Below are positions 24,086 through 44,142 of a stretch of DNA of 64,000 nt, piece by piece. The stretch is taken from positions 12,880,033 through 12,944,032 of the forward strand of contig OY759270.1 in assembly GCA_963662155.1 (NCBI GenBank), read 5' to 3'. A model generated the notes under the pieces. The model was not told where the DNA came from and did no database searches. It was given only the letters and a program-made list of their open reading frames with translations. The stretch is from Lamellibrachia columna (taxonomy: Eukaryota; Annelida; Polychaeta; Sabellida; Siboglinidae). Made by a program: the position numbers and the translations under genes. Positions within the stretch are counted from its first letter, which is position 1. Each line of letters opens with the position of its first letter.

Positions 24086-24417
24086 GATCCAGGGTTTAGA
24101 AAAGGAGGGGTGTCCAAGGTAATGTATGAAGCGCAACGAGTCTCGTGGGGGTCGAGAGAGGGGGTATCCCCCTTCCCAACCATTTGACGTTTTTTTAGAC
24201 AAAACAGTTGAAATGTTGTAATTTTGGACACCCATAATCTGGTTTTAAGCGAGATAAAGCCTAATGTAATCGACCCAAAATTCAGACTTGCGACGTCGTA
24301 CGTATTGTCCGTATACAATACGGATTTTTGGGAGGAATACGGCTTTGGCCGTGTCCTGTTTTAATACGGATTTGCTGAATATATAACAATTGTGATAAAA
24401 TAATCCTATGTATTTTC

Positions 24418-24546
24418 TTGACGATGACACCGAGTCAACAGACAGGAGCCTCTGTCTCACAGCCACCCAGCGGCATGTCGATGACACCGAGTCAACAGAC
24501 AGGAGTCCCTGTCACACAGCCACCTAGCAGCACTGGCACTTCCCAG
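24418..24546 (+). CDS. Possible exon with a 19-codon tandem repeat (unrecognised)
   Basis: Two tandem 57-bp units start at 24424 and 24481 (ATGACACCGAGTCAACAGAC and on). They encode MTPSQQTGxxVxQPPS repeats, rich in Ser, Thr, Pro and Gln. The frame stays open and runs into a good donor (CAG|GTAAGC at 24546/24547), followed by a CA microsatellite. I see no convincing acceptor just upstream; an ATG at 24418 is possible. It could be a true low-complexity exon of an unknown gene or a coding-like minisatellite. Confidence 0.35.
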
Positions 24547-24559
24547 GTAAGCATTATAT

Positions 24560-24645
24560 ACACACACGCACACGCACACGCACACGCACACGCACACGCA
24601 CACGCACACGCACACGCACACGCACACGCACACGCACACACCACA

Positions 24646-24698
<53 letters not shown>
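24560..24698. repeat. (CACACG)n then (CA)n microsatellite
   Basis: About 80 bp of CACACG units followed by about 50 bp of CA. Cys/Val and His/Thr open frames here are artefacts. Confidence 0.97.
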
Positions 24699-24699
<1 letters not shown>

Positions 24700-25469
24700 A
24701 CTGAACGGAAACACAGACACACACAACTCTACAAGCATGCGAACACAGTTCCGAAAATCAAGTATGTTAATATTTATTATGTCATCAACTCGCTGAGCAC
24801 AATTTGTTAAATTGTGTAATTTTTTATTTCCACAAAATCAAAACACAACATGCTCCCCATCAAATGGCGGCCAAAACAATTGCATGGCGTCTTCATGCGC
24901 AAGGGATCCTACAGTCACTGGCACACGCATATGTTGACAGTCGGCCACTAGAAATTTTAATCTGGGCACAGCATAAGTGTTGTGTAGTCCTCAAATATGG
25001 CCATATCTCAATGTTGATACAGTGCCAACAGTTGAAGGTAGGCGTGTAGGGCGCGACATTGCTGATGAGGTTCTCTCCGTCCGAACCAACGAGTAGCCCT
25101 ACGTACAGACACGCGGCCAACGACGCCATCGCTACCACTGCCTTAAAAGCGGAAAAATACAAGAACTGTACAGGATGGAGGAAATTTATTTCTTACCACA
25201 CTGACAGGAGTTCTAGTGTCATTTGAATTCCTAACTGTAGTATGGTGAACAGGTGTGTGCTCGTTTTCTTTATAAACAAGCATCAACCTTCATCATATTA
25301 CATGATATTCTACACGATTCCTGCAAACGTTTGCTTACTTTCACCTACCACTGTGATTGTCGGGGAATATTGGAATGTAGTCGTGTGATGTTGAGTGGGA
25401 ATCCACAAGGCGGGTCCGTGTGTATTTATACAAACGTGTCGTATGAAAATGTGATGTTGCTATAATGTT

Positions 25470-25760
25470 CCGCAAATTACGAACCATGTTTATAAAGGGA
25501 TCACATAGCTTATAACACAATTCACATCGTGTCGCTCGCATACACAACGTGTCTCGCTCGTAGACTCATCGTGTCACGCTCCAAGAATCACCGTGTCTGG
25601 CTCGCAGATTCACCGCTTCACGCTCGCCACGTTGCTTCGTTTTCTTCAAATTGCGAGCCATGGATTTAAAGAGACCATAAAACTTTAAAAACAACACATC
25701 TTGTCTCGCTCGCAGACTCACCGTGTATCGCTCGCAGACTCACCGTGTCTAGCACGGGAC
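25470..25760 (+). repeat. Minisatellite of CGTGTCTCGCTCGCAGACTCA-like units
   Basis: Roughly 24-bp units (TCACCGTGTCTCGCTCGCAG type) occur at about 25525-25625 and again at 25695-25755. The block TTGCGAGCCATGGATTTAAA (25650-25669) matches TTACGAACCATGTTTATAAA (25477-25496), so a larger unit of about 175 bp seems duplicated. Confidence 0.7.
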
Positions 25761-25886
25761 TTGTTCATGTTTGCCACCTTGATCCACTTGTCCACAGTTG
25801 ATTGATGCCTCAACACGTTGTTCAATACTACACTATATCGGTTGAGACGTCCTATGGACGAACAGGACATTAGTACATTTAGAGAA

Positions 25887-25887
25887 C

Positions 25888-25919
<32 letters not shown>

Positions 25920-25922
25920 GCA
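25887..25922. repeat. (CGCA)n microsatellite
   Basis: About nine CGCA units, with more CA/CG-rich sequence after it. Confidence 0.9.
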
Positions 25923-26039
25923 CCACAAACACGCACATACGCAGAGGCGCGCACCACAACCATGCACAAATATAAATGAATAAATATAATATTATTGGCC
26001 CATTTCACTGTTTTCAGCCGACATTTTGTCACTCTTTAA

Positions 26040-29000
26040 ATTTAATCTGTCATGAAAATAAGACGGTGGAAAATAGATTTAACATACGTGTAAGCCTGTA
26101 CCTGTAACACAGATATGTGTGGCGCCGGAAACTGTAAAGCCGTGATGACATCTGGGACTCGGTAAGTTCTTCAGCCACAGCCATTTTCCTTCGTCCAAAT
26201 TAGAGGTGACATAAACCACTATGATTTTACTGACATATTTATAAGAATATGGTTAGAAAATGCAGTCGTTTTGAAATAAGTATAATATATTATACACATA
26301 TATGTAGATTGGAATTTGCGTTTATCACTAATTCACAAAACCGAAATCAGACATTAATGTCGTATCCTCTGTCACCTGTTGTGTTTTACTTCGACCTTAC
26401 CATATCCAGTACCTTTTATCAAAGCATGGAGTGAGGAAACCAGGGAATCATTGACACCCTGAAATTAAGAATGCAATGCAAGGTAATAAACAGTTCGTGG
26501 GCCATTGTGATTCGAGGAATTGAGGGGTTCCCGGGCACATCATGGACACCCTGGATCCGACCGTGATTCGGGTTTAAATGGGACACTGTTTCTGAGGTGT
26601 CAACATTCGGTCGGGAAATACCGTTTTTTCCCCTCCACTTTTTGGATGAAATGTCCAGTTTTTCGTTTTTTTTAAAAACAAACAAAATTTACGCTAAAAT
26701 CGATCTATGTGTTGCACACGAGTCCATCCTAAGCACATTTTATGTCTTTGGAGCCAATAAAGTTGAGCGGAGGAGGAAGTTTCCTGCTTTTTATGAGCAT
26801 TTTATCGCTTTATCACGAGAACTTGGATACCTAAAATAAGGTGTGGCATAACACCCACAGTAAGAGCCATGCAGAGCTACCAAGTCTCACGCCAAATGTG
26901 TGAGCATTTGGCTTCCATCTCACGCACTCGCGCAGCTATTTGTAGATCTCACGCACATTGGCCGTTTCAATTAATAATTAATATAATCCCCTAGGTATAT
27001 TTTTATCATCATCGGTGACGTCGCGCGTAATCGCCACTTTCACACACGATTATCGACAGACAGCCCGCGTGACAACCCATGTCTCCATGCCAGAGTGATC
27101 ATGATCACGGGTATGGTCGGGGCTTGTTACGAGCGCTGGACCCTCGCCTCGTTGGCACATTGTCTGTCAAACTGGCAATGGACCGCCCACTGACATTTGA
27201 GCCAACAAACGATTTGCTTATTAAAAGTATACATTGGCACACAACCAGACACATCCTAGTAGTACCAACCTTGAAGCATTTAAGCCAGACGTGTGCAGGT
27301 TGGGTTAAAATGCTAGACGTTTACCATGTCATTTTTACTTTCGAAGTTAATAAAGACAGTGTGATAATTCAACGTGATGACCAGTTGTGTTCTTACATGA
27401 GAATAACTACGGTTCCGAGTGTTCTTTCTATAAAACTTGCTGCGTTCTTTTGAAATCGTCTAATATTGTTTATGTTTAATATGTATGTGGTCCCAGAAGA
27501 CTGATACGAATGACACATAGGGAATTATCATATATCATGATGTTACCTTAACTGTTTCAGAACAATTGAAAATATTTCGTCCCGTATTTAAATAAACCGC
27601 AACTGCATAAATAATGAAAATGTTATCAATCTGTCAATTATTTCCAGTGTATTATCAAAAGCTGTCCCCGATAGAAATTTGAATGAATAGAATTGCTTTC
27701 ATCTGGGGCCCTAGTTGTTGGGAAACATAACACCATTTTTCAGTGTTTGGATCCTGCCAATATTTCTCACATGTTCCTCTACACAACATGGCAGCTCTGG
27801 TCATATACATGATAAGCTTTATGGAAATAACATACAATAAATAAAATTATGTGTCAAACTGTGGTACGCATGTATCATGTACGTAAATTATTTGCCATCA
27901 TAACTCGTCCACTCTGCAATATGTTTCAGAATGCTGGCGTTTGACTGAAGCAGATGAGAGATAATTTTCAACCTTCCACACAACATATCTTTGAAACATC
28001 ATGCCATTTTTCTGGCCACAAAAGATTTCTAACACAGAACTTCTGAAAGTAACTGCTCAGATTAATATGGATGACTTGTTCACCACAAGAATCAGCCAAG
28101 TTTTTACTAAACGAAGATGACAATACGGCGATAACAGCTGTGAGGTAAACCCCGAAGGACAACGAAAACGAGGTAGACTAAAGAAACCTGCGACTTTTGT
28201 GCTCTCTAACGGTGGTTTGACGTGCCAAAGTAGATGAGAAAATAATATCATTTAAGTGCACCTATTTCATGTTTTATGAGTTCCCACAATGTCCCACAAT
28301 AAAATCCATAAACCTGCTCTTTTGAATTAGCGCGTTAGCATTGATACGCGATTGTTTCAACGCACGGCAAACGATTCGCGTTAAGTGCGTGTCGTACTTC
28401 CGTCGACAATCTCAAGCGATTTCACATTTACCTTGCAACAGAGGCGCCACGGGTTATTTCGGGCACCATATGTTCTAATTACAATGTAATTAACTCCAAT
28501 TCTGATTGTAATACCCTATCAACTGAAACAGCGCTTCCGAATGAACTGTTGAAGGTCAGTGACAGCCACAAAGGGGTGGTACGGCTTCAACTGAATCGGA
28601 GCGAAGCTTTTGACATCGACCGACATAAACATGCAGCTTACACGCTATTATGAAAACACGGGCAACATCTTCTGTTGGGTCGAACGATATGCCTGTCATG
28701 GTTCGTTGCCTATATCCAGCACAGACAATACAGTAGTTCAGCTGCCCGTGAACATTCAAGAGATCACCAAATGAACTGCGGCTAGTCCAACAAGGCTTAA
28801 TTACTGTTGACCGACCAGCACGTTCTTCAAATTAGTTTCTTACATAACAGTCCAGGCGAAGTTGGTGCTTCTGTTGACGCACCTGACAAGACCCATTTGT
28901 GAAAGACCCCACTTGCTGGTTTGCATGGCTTCGGATTCAATACACATTCTTGGCCTATGACACACACTGTATGCTTGATGCGGTGTTGTGCGTGACGTTG

Positions 29001-30560
29001 ACAGCCAGTCGGGGAAAATTTGTGAAGATTGAAAAAGGTGTTCCAATACAAAGACGAACAAAAACAAAGTGTTCTTTATATGTGCACAGGAACGTGGTGA
29101 CTAGCAGGAAACAGCGCCGTGCACGGGTGGCATTTCCCTCATGGCAGGCACGGCGACACTCTGAGAGGTTGGTACTGATCGAGTGATGTGTATAACAGCA
29201 GCTAGGCGATGGAAGTTTATTCCATCATGCACTTCCTTTATCTTCATAGCTTGAAGCTTTCAAGTTTATGTATTGATTGTTGAAATGACTGTGTTTGTTT
29301 ATTTATTTTTAAACTACGTTATAGCGAATCCACCTACGTTACAATATTGTGTCATATTATTTATTTTCTACATATCAATTGGTGAAATAACTCTGTATTG
29401 CATATCCTGTTTTAGATATTGTGTACTATTTTCTAGGAAATATTTTTATTGTCGCTGTTCACGCGATACATGAAAGATGTTCATCAACGGACTACCTGTC
29501 ATGTGTGCCTCTTCGAGTTTTGCTAAGTGATCATCTACAAACAATTTCGGCTTTAATTCTCATTATATGATGAAAAGCTAGGTTTGTGAATAAAGGTCAG
29601 TTCGGTATTGTATATAGATATGATCTATTCCATTGTTGCACATTTAATTGGACCGGCAATTAATGTATTTGGGCATATATTTATTACTAGTGATATTTAA
29701 TGGTGACAGATTCGTAAATTTCAGATTACTAACTCCATACAGCCCCTTCTGGGGACAGTAGCATGCTAAAGCGCCGTCGTTGTATATTTGCCCCTTATTT
29801 GATATGTGTGCTATATTTATATTTGTAATACTAATACTTGTACATATAAGGGCCAAATAAAGAGCATGTGTCTGCTTGTCTGTTGTAGGCGCCATCTTAG
29901 GTTGACCACTTCCGGCGGATGTACATTGCTATGATTGAATATGCATAATTCAATATCAATAAAATGGATTAGTAATATTATATACGCATTTTGTATCGTG
30001 TATGCTGGATCACCATATGATGTATTGTATATAATAAACATTCTAATGAATAAATATTTTCATTAGATGTCGTCACTTCAGTTAATTTAGATTGAACAGG
30101 TTTGAAAGACACACACCACACATTCGTCTGTTTGTTCATGACATAGTATATAAGCAAAAGTAATTCCTATAGTTAATAGGTTGAGAACTATAACACACAG
30201 GGTTATGTCACAGTAGTCGGGTGGGAGACTACAGGCTTAGGGGTCGACATAGACTCTCCCTTGAATAGTTCAATAAAGCAACCAAAAGAGATCCTGTGTT
30301 GTGGAGGAGGTCCCACACACCAAATCTGTAAAGTGCTCCACTAATTGCCCGAGCCCAAGGCAGAATGGCAAAGCGTCACTCGCTTCACTGTGGTCTCTTC
30401 TTTTTTTTGTGCATTATTTTAATCTTTTGACTGACATTTGCAATTTATGACAAACTAGTGTTACAATTAGTGTTACATTGTAACGCTTTTATTTGGGAAT
30501 ATCTGCACTTTTATGAGTTAATTGTAATGTAATTAATAAACTTTTCAAGTTAATGACCCC
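26040..30560. other. Gene-poor stretch with only unrecognised short ORFs
   Basis: No known domain, exon chain or RNA gene is visible. The longest open frame is 27079-27453 (plus, 124 codons) with ordinary amino-acid composition but no motif I recognise. At 26519-26560 the words CCCGGGCAC, ATGGACACCC and GGATCCG are shared with 49555-49590, probably ends of one dispersed repeat family. Confidence 0.35.
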
Positions 30561-30639
30561 ATGCCTATGCCATGGTGTATACATCCACAGCTACATACAA
30601 ACACATATTATGATACAAAAGTGGACCACTTTTACACAC

Positions 30640-36811
<6,172 letters not shown>

Positions 36812-37080
36812 CAGTTTCCACGTTCTAATCAAATGACTTTCAACTTTCTTAAAAAGGCCTCGCGTGACGAGCTCGCTGACAAAATAAGGTCAACATCGTG
36901 GGGGTCATGTGGGTCAGCTGAATCTGCATTAGTCTCGCTAAGTCTGCATACTCCTGGCACGGGGTCAAAGTTGATCGGGTTACCTGAGGTCACGTTGCTC
37001 ACGCGGGTTGCATGGCGTCCACTGCGTTTGCGCGCGCATGCGCAATACGCAAAATGCATACTTCCGCTGACTTTCGGCAC

Positions 37081-38075
37081 GGGACTACTCTGGGCCCGTT
37101 ACACCGGCACTAAACGCTTGCTGGAGTTCTTCGGTCTACTCCAAGTGTGTGGGTTTGCCCGACAAAGCATCATACATAGGGCGCATGATGTGAGCGGCCT
37201 TGGGAACGAACCGGTGGTAGAAGTCCACCATCCCAGCAAACTGCTGGAGCCCTTTGACGGTTGTCGGCTGTGGGAAAGCGTGGATAGCCTCCACTTTGGC
37301 GGGTATGGTGAATGCCCCCTGGCTTGTAATGCGATGGCCCAGATAATCGATGGTTGTAGTACCAAACTGGCTTTGCTGACATTAATCACCAAACTATGGG
37401 CTGCCAGGCGGTGAAAAACGGTTCGTAGGTGAACTTTGTGGACTGTGGACGAGTGATGGAAGGAAATTCATCAAGTATCCGCTTAAAGGAATTGCCCGAG
37501 TCGATATGGTGGAGTATGAGTGCAGGCTGGTTAGAGTGTTGGAGTTCGACGCAGGTGAAAGACGTTGCGTTGACCAAGCGTCGGCTTTGTAGATCTACCA
37601 ACAGACCGTGTGCCTGAAGAAAATCTGACCCCAGTAGGGGTGTTTTGCGCATCAGCAAGAACGAAATGCCATGTGTAGTGGTGGTTCGCAAAATTTAGCG
37701 GCATATCTCGGTTCCCGTGTGTTGTGATGGTTGTTCCATTAGCAGCGATGGGAGAAGGAGTATGTGTGCCGCTGCAGATGTCTTGGTAAGAGGTCGGCAA
37801 GACGCTAACGGCGGCTCCTGTATCGACGAGAAACCTCCGACCGGAGTTACACTCCTTGATGAAGAACAAGCTGTTTTGCTTGTCGGCCGCCGAAGCTACT
37901 ACTGACGGTCGGCTTGCTCGCTTCCAGAGAATATGCACGAGGGGTTGCACTTCCTGGCTGCACTACCGAATTTCCGATGATAGAAGCACACATCTGAATC
38001 TTGTGCGGTTATGGCTGGCGCATTTGCTTAGGGAGTCGGTGCCGTCCTTGAACTTTGGCTATGCTGTGTAGGACC
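37081..38075 (-). pseudogene. Ty3/gypsy (CsRn1-like) retrotransposon relic with internal RT deletion
   Basis: Minus-strand order is: gag-end motif CFYHRKFGSAARKC, aspartic protease (RRFLVDTGAAVSVLP, then PLLGSDFLQAHGL) and linker (ILDEFPSITRPQ). It then jumps directly to the end of RT (HLRTVFHRLAAHSLVINVSK, DYLGHRITSQGAF, FPQPTTVKGLQQFAGMV, FYHRF). The RT palm with YxDD is missing, so an internal deletion has joined linker and thumb near 37430. RNase H, integrase and LTRs are not seen. Frameshifts are present. The clade name is inferred from the YHxxFG...C and protease motifs. Confidence 0.8.
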
Positions 38076-38115
38076 CTTCGGTATCTGCTGCGGACGTCCA
38101 GTAACGTGGCACCAT

Positions 38116-39093
38116 TGGTCCCATTGATCGAATTCATTGGGTCTAGTCCACCGTTTCCGTCATCTCATGTTAAATTTATTAAATGTCCTCGTTGACACGT
38201 AGTTTCTAGATCGATTGTGCAGAGAGCGGGGAGAAAGAGAGTGGAGATCGAACGACAGATAGACGACATTCACAGACAGACAGAAATATACATATTTAGG
38301 GAAATGTCTATCAACACAACTGCCACCCTACTGGACTAGTCCCTTTAGACATCTAGTGAAAACATTTAATGCGATGTGTAGCCTTGCCAACTGGTCTAAC
38401 AAATTCATCTCGTAAAACTGGCGCTCCCATTCCAGTAAAATGGAGTCCATCCCTCACAAACATGGCATTTCTTCTTTCCTTACAACGCTTTCCCACGTCG
38501 ACCCCTATCCATGTATCTAGCTCTTTTCTCCGTGCATAACTGCTGACATAGTGCGTTGATTGCCGATCTCCCTAGCTGTTATTCCGATACTAGGATCTCG
38601 CAAACGGGACGCCAACTGGGAGGTGGCTGGCAACTTCGCCAAACATTAGTTTACCATGCTACCGTGCAGTGGCGCAACAGGTCACGTGTGAGAAATAAAT
38701 AAGCCAAAGGGGGCATAGCCCAATGGCCGCTACCTCCCTAAATACGTCACTGCCGATAATTCTCACTCCCGCCTCCCATTACTGGTAATATCCCTGACCA
38801 AATCTGCCTAGACCGTGCCTGTTTTAGTTTTTTTTTTCGGCGGATTGTGTGTCATGCCTGACTATGGCAGAGCTCTAAGCCAGTCAGCATTGTTTTTGTT
38901 GTAGACACTGCTGCAATTTCGGCCGATACGCGAACAATATACCATATAATTAACGGCACTTATCGCGCTTAACATCCATTGGCAAGGCTACCCCCGGAAG
39001 ACGGGCCATCATCTTTTGAAAATTTGTGTTAAATTATTCAGTGCCGTCACAAACGCAACATGCCACGTATATAGCAACCAATGTTTTGCTCGT
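38116..39093 (+). repeat. Duplicated block, copy A (promoter-side block of the lectin genes)
   Basis: About 980 bp align collinearly with 50156-51238, the region just upstream of the start exon of the large lectin gene (shared words include TTGACACGTAGTTTCTAGAT, AACAACTGCCACCCTA versus AACAACAGCCACCCTA, CTCACTCCCGCCTCCCATTA, ATAGCAACCAATGTTT). Inside both copies a short minus-strand stretch matches a CR1 ORF1 block (GILPVMGGGSENYRQ, about 38755-38800 and 50870-50925). Confidence 0.8.
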
Positions 39094-39811
39094 CGAAAAA
39101 GGAAAGAAAATAATGTTTAGGTGTTATCTAATTTTTGGCGTCTACAGGGAAGCCGTTCCAATGTGGAGTTGTTCTTGGGAAGAAGCTCTGTTTATAATAG
39201 TCTGGCTTAGTCTGTACACGGAGAAAGAGTTGTGTCGGTTGCATGACCTTTCTGATTTCCGTTCCTCTTCCAGCTCAAACTAACGGAAGTGTTTCCTTGT
39301 ATAAGAACAAGAACGTTTAGTTTGACCCGTTTACAACACAACTAAACATTGAGTGATAGAAACAACATATGCATTTATATGATCACATACAACACATTAC
39401 AACTTAATAAGGGGTCAGTAACTCTTATGAAGACTTTACAGTCGCTCTCATGGGAGCCACCAATTAAATGTAATTAACTAGCTCTTTTATACAAAAGGTT
39501 ATGGCAGTGCGCGTGTGCAGAAGGAGAAAGAGCGTGCATGAATAATCGAGTGTATACATTGAAATATGTGTGATAATATGTAATATAAATTGTAATAGAT
39601 AGTAAATGTACATTCATATATGTATTACTGATTTATTTTTTGCATAATTTGGAAAACCTCGCAAACTGTGAGTTCCAATCTTCTCTGTAACTATTTTTGG
39701 GGTATTATATCTAAGACACCTTGTGGCAAATTCATGTTTAGTTCTGAATAAGTATACATTCTAATAACTTTGATTTAAACATGCATATGTTATACCTTGC
39801 ACGTGTTTCAG

Positions 39812-40922
<1,111 letters not shown>

Positions 40923-41089
40923 CTTGGACCCCAGAATTGAAGAGGAAAAGGCGTAGACCAAAGACGACACGGAGAGAAACCATGGGAGAGGGACCTAAGG
41001 TTGCTGGGCTAACATGGGGCACAGCGACGTGGGGAGAGCCCAAGACAAGACCGAGGGCCACACCTGGGCACGAAGAGAATAAATAAGTA

Positions 41090-42035
41090 AGCAAATGTTG
41101 TTACTGTGTATATACTTTGAGTTAAATTTGATTTGATTGCAGTTATTTTTACAACTGCTGTGTGAAACTAGACCAGCAGCGTAGAAGCCTCAAGATTGGT
41201 TCGGGTAAAACAAAGGGCAGACATACGTCGACGCCTTTACTTAGTGCAGCTGTTCTGCGTGGGATGCTCACTGTGACAGGAGTGTCCAAGTATTGGAGAC
41301 TGTGTAGAGACGGAGAGCCCGTTGGGCACAGCACCGCTACCCGATGACCCGATGATCCAGTCCCTCAAGTGGCGTTCCCTCCACGAACGTATAAAGAAAT
41401 AAACACATTGCAACGTATTTAAATTCCGCGATACCTTCATCTCCATTAACAGCATTTAAAAAAATAAGTTGGACACTCACTGGAAGAAGAACTAGTGCCA
41501 CAATATTATGTTGACGTCATGCAATCCCTCCGACTTTATCTGGCTAACTGTCACAGTTAAAATCAATCCTCGGCAGTTGCGTTTTCCCTTGATATTTCGG
41601 TTGTGTCGTCGTAGTCCCTGATTAAGATGACTCTTCAAGTGGCTACAATGAGTCGACCGGTGTCGATGAAACCCCTGCCTCCGAGCAGATAATAAGGTCT
41701 CTCGCCATTGTACACGAGCCTAACACGTTTATTACGGAGTAAATTACTTAATTAAAGAAGTTGTCTAGACCGCACTAAACATGCAATTTGAAGTATTTAG
41801 AAACACTGTTAGAGTTGTTTTGGAGCACGGTTAAAAAGCAAAATATATGTAAGAAGAATATGTTAATACACCACAGCTGGGGTACAAGCGTGGTGAGAGG
41901 TCACGTGGACGGCGGTAACATGGAGGAAAAGACATTTAAACACAACAGGGTCGATTAGAAGAGGTAATTGATCATTCCTGGCAACGGAGAAGCCCGGAGC
42001 CTGTATAGGCGTAAACATACTGTAGCTATTATTTA
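41090..42035. other. No gene seen; start is paralogous to the window end
   Basis: Sequence after 41084 matches 63485-63564, and AGCAGCGTAGAAGCCTCAAG at 41174-41193 matches 63975 onward. The rest has no recognisable feature. Confidence 0.5.
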
Positions 42036-42039
42036 ATAT

Positions 42040-42445
42040 TCAACATATAGCTGTATTCGAACTTGTTGACTCGAGTCACAGGGGCTGAATCGAATCGCCC
42101 ATTTTCATGATTTGCGATTTCACTTGGAATTGAGATAGATGACTCGAGACTTGACTTGAACGGCATTGACATCGGACTTGACTTTCCAGTTTGCGACTTG
42201 CCAATGCGTCTAGTTGCTTGAAACTTACGCAAATCGAGACCAACTAATAATTAAGTAAATATTATGATTGGCTAATGCTGTGGCTAAACAGCGTCCATCT
42301 AAATGTTCCGCTAACAATTGGAATTTAGAGAAATGACTCGAGACGTCGCTTCAACTTGGAGGTAATTAACTTGGGACTTGACATGCAGGTCAATGACTTG
42401 ATATTTGCCTTGACTTGCCAGTTTGTGACTTGCTAACAAGTCTGG
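42040..42445. repeat. GACTTG-rich degenerate repeat
   Basis: Words such as GACTCGAGACTTGACTTG, GACTTGACTTTCCAG and GGGACTTGACATGCAGG recur irregularly. This looks like a decayed tandem or dispersed repeat. Confidence 0.55.
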
Positions 42446-42914
42446 CAGTATTGTAATACCTGATATATCTTAATTAAAATTTAAAAACTGCTTTAAAAAG
42501 CAGATTTAAAACAGCTAAATATTTCAAGAATACAGCTACAAAGGCTGTTCGCATAATGACGCGAAAACGAATACCTTATTTACCTAAACAATATTTATCC
42601 GCAGCAAGCATGACGACAATACGATTAATTACAATTCATTGATATTCATTACGTTGAACACATTACTTAATTCCATAAAACTTTCGTAAAACATAATTAT
42701 ACGTAGTAAAACCTGCTCGTGTACTTTGGGTTGAGCCCGGGGGACCACATACCATGGAGTTATCTCTGTCTCTATACGATATATGTGCATGCGCTCGTGA
42801 GTGCGTGCGTGCATGCGTGTCATAACGATATAGATCCCACACTAATGTCACAAAATAGTGTTACACGGTAAGTGTAACCATTACACCACTCGACACGCGA
42901 AACACACGCATGGC

Positions 42915-43260
42915 AACAGATCCAACAGGACCAGCAGCACCAGCAGCTCCAGCAGGACTACAGCTACAGCAATACCAGCAGATCCAGCAGCATCAGTAGC
43001 TCTATACCGACACCAGCAAATCCAGCAGCACCATCAGTACCAGCAGTTCCAGCAGCACCAGGAGCTCCAGCAGCAACACCAGTTGCTACAACCATCGCTA
43101 GCAGCAGCAACTGCTGCAGAAATGGGGGCAGCGGCGGCAGAGGCAGCAGCTGCAGTACTAGCATCACTAGCAGGAGCAACAGCAGCAACAGCAGCAGCAC
43201 ATGTAGCAAAAATATCTGTACCAGAGCAACAGCAACAACAGCAGCAGTATTAGCAGTCGG
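42915..43260 (+). repeat. Imperfect CAG/CAN trinucleotide repeat with a Gln/Ala-rich open frame
   Basis: CAGCAGCACCAG, CAGCTCCAGCAG and GCAGCAGCAA units fill about 340 bp. The plus frame 42858-43253 is open (131 codons, Gln/His/Ala-rich) and the opposite strand is Leu-rich. Imperfect triplet repeats keep several frames open, so this is weak evidence for a gene. Confidence 0.6.
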
Positions 43261-43379
43261 TGCCACAACCGTTGCCTGCAGCAGGACCAACAGCTGCAGG
43301 TATTTATGATATATTCCCAATCCCGATTTCGCCACGCTTCCTCCTACTGAATGGACTTCCGGAATCTTGGTGCAGCAGC

Positions 43380-44000
43380 GACTTGAAATTGGTGTAGAGA
43401 ATTTACAAAAAAAGTGGAATATCGAATAGAATAAGTATTACTATTGCATATATATTATACTTAAACGTATTTTAGACATATACTAGAAAATAATTTTTTT
43501 AAATTATTAATCAGAGGCAGGATTTTAGAGTAAGTTAGTTCCGGACTCCGACAGGGAAGTCAGTGAGCGTTAATAGGGTTGTTTACCATTCGAAAATTGA
43601 GCTAGCATAGTGAATGGTCAGAAACAGTGGGAATATTGGTTAGAATAAGTATTACTATTACACATATACTATATACACAAACTTCTTATAGACATATATT
43701 AAGAAACTGGTTTTGTTAACATAGGCAATATTTTTCCCGGACTCGAATTCAATGAGCGATAAGGGGGAGTTTGTTTAGAGGTCGTGAATTAAACTGGTGT
43801 ACCAAACTATCGTATACATTGTTACATATATATTAGATAAAGTGATACATTTACATAAATTACATACATAAGTTAATATCTGACATAGTTGTAGTAAACG
43901 ATTTCGGCAAAAAGGAATTAACAGCAGGATTTTAGCATAAGTTCGTTTACACTGAATTCGTTGTTTTATTTACACAGTGTTCTCCGTATTCGCTAGGTGG
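43380..44000 (+). repeat. Three diverged ~205-214-bp tandem repeats upstream of LINE ORF1
   Basis: AGAATAAGTATTACTATT occurs at 43428 and 43642. AGGATTTTAG(A/C)(G/A)TAAGTT occurs at about 43519 and 43930. GACATATA, ATTAATAGGG-like and CGGACTC words keep the same order. The array leads into the LINE ORF1 at 44143. Confidence 0.6.
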
Positions 44001-44142
44001 CAGGCTTTTTTGTTTTTTCGTGCGAGCTTAGTCGAAAAGACATAGTTAGCAAGTATATTAGCCTAAAGTGTTCTTTTGAACACAAAACCAGCCTTATTCA
44101 AGGCTAACGTAGCAATCACATTAAGTCTAAATTCTGTGATGG

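Noticed and set aside
24418..24810. Extended plus-strand His/Ala/Thr ORF through the CA tract
   Set aside because: Only the part before the donor at 24547 is coding-like; the rest is microsatellite.
30190..30240. 5S rRNA-like phrase (AGTAGTCGGGTGGGAGACTA)
   Set aside because: Only about 20 bases resemble the 3' part of 5S rRNA, and the box A and box C context is missing. It could be a SINE trace but is not supportable.
42964..43335. Leu/Val-rich minus-strand ORF resembling a membrane segment
   Set aside because: It is the complement of the CAG/CAN trinucleotide repeat.
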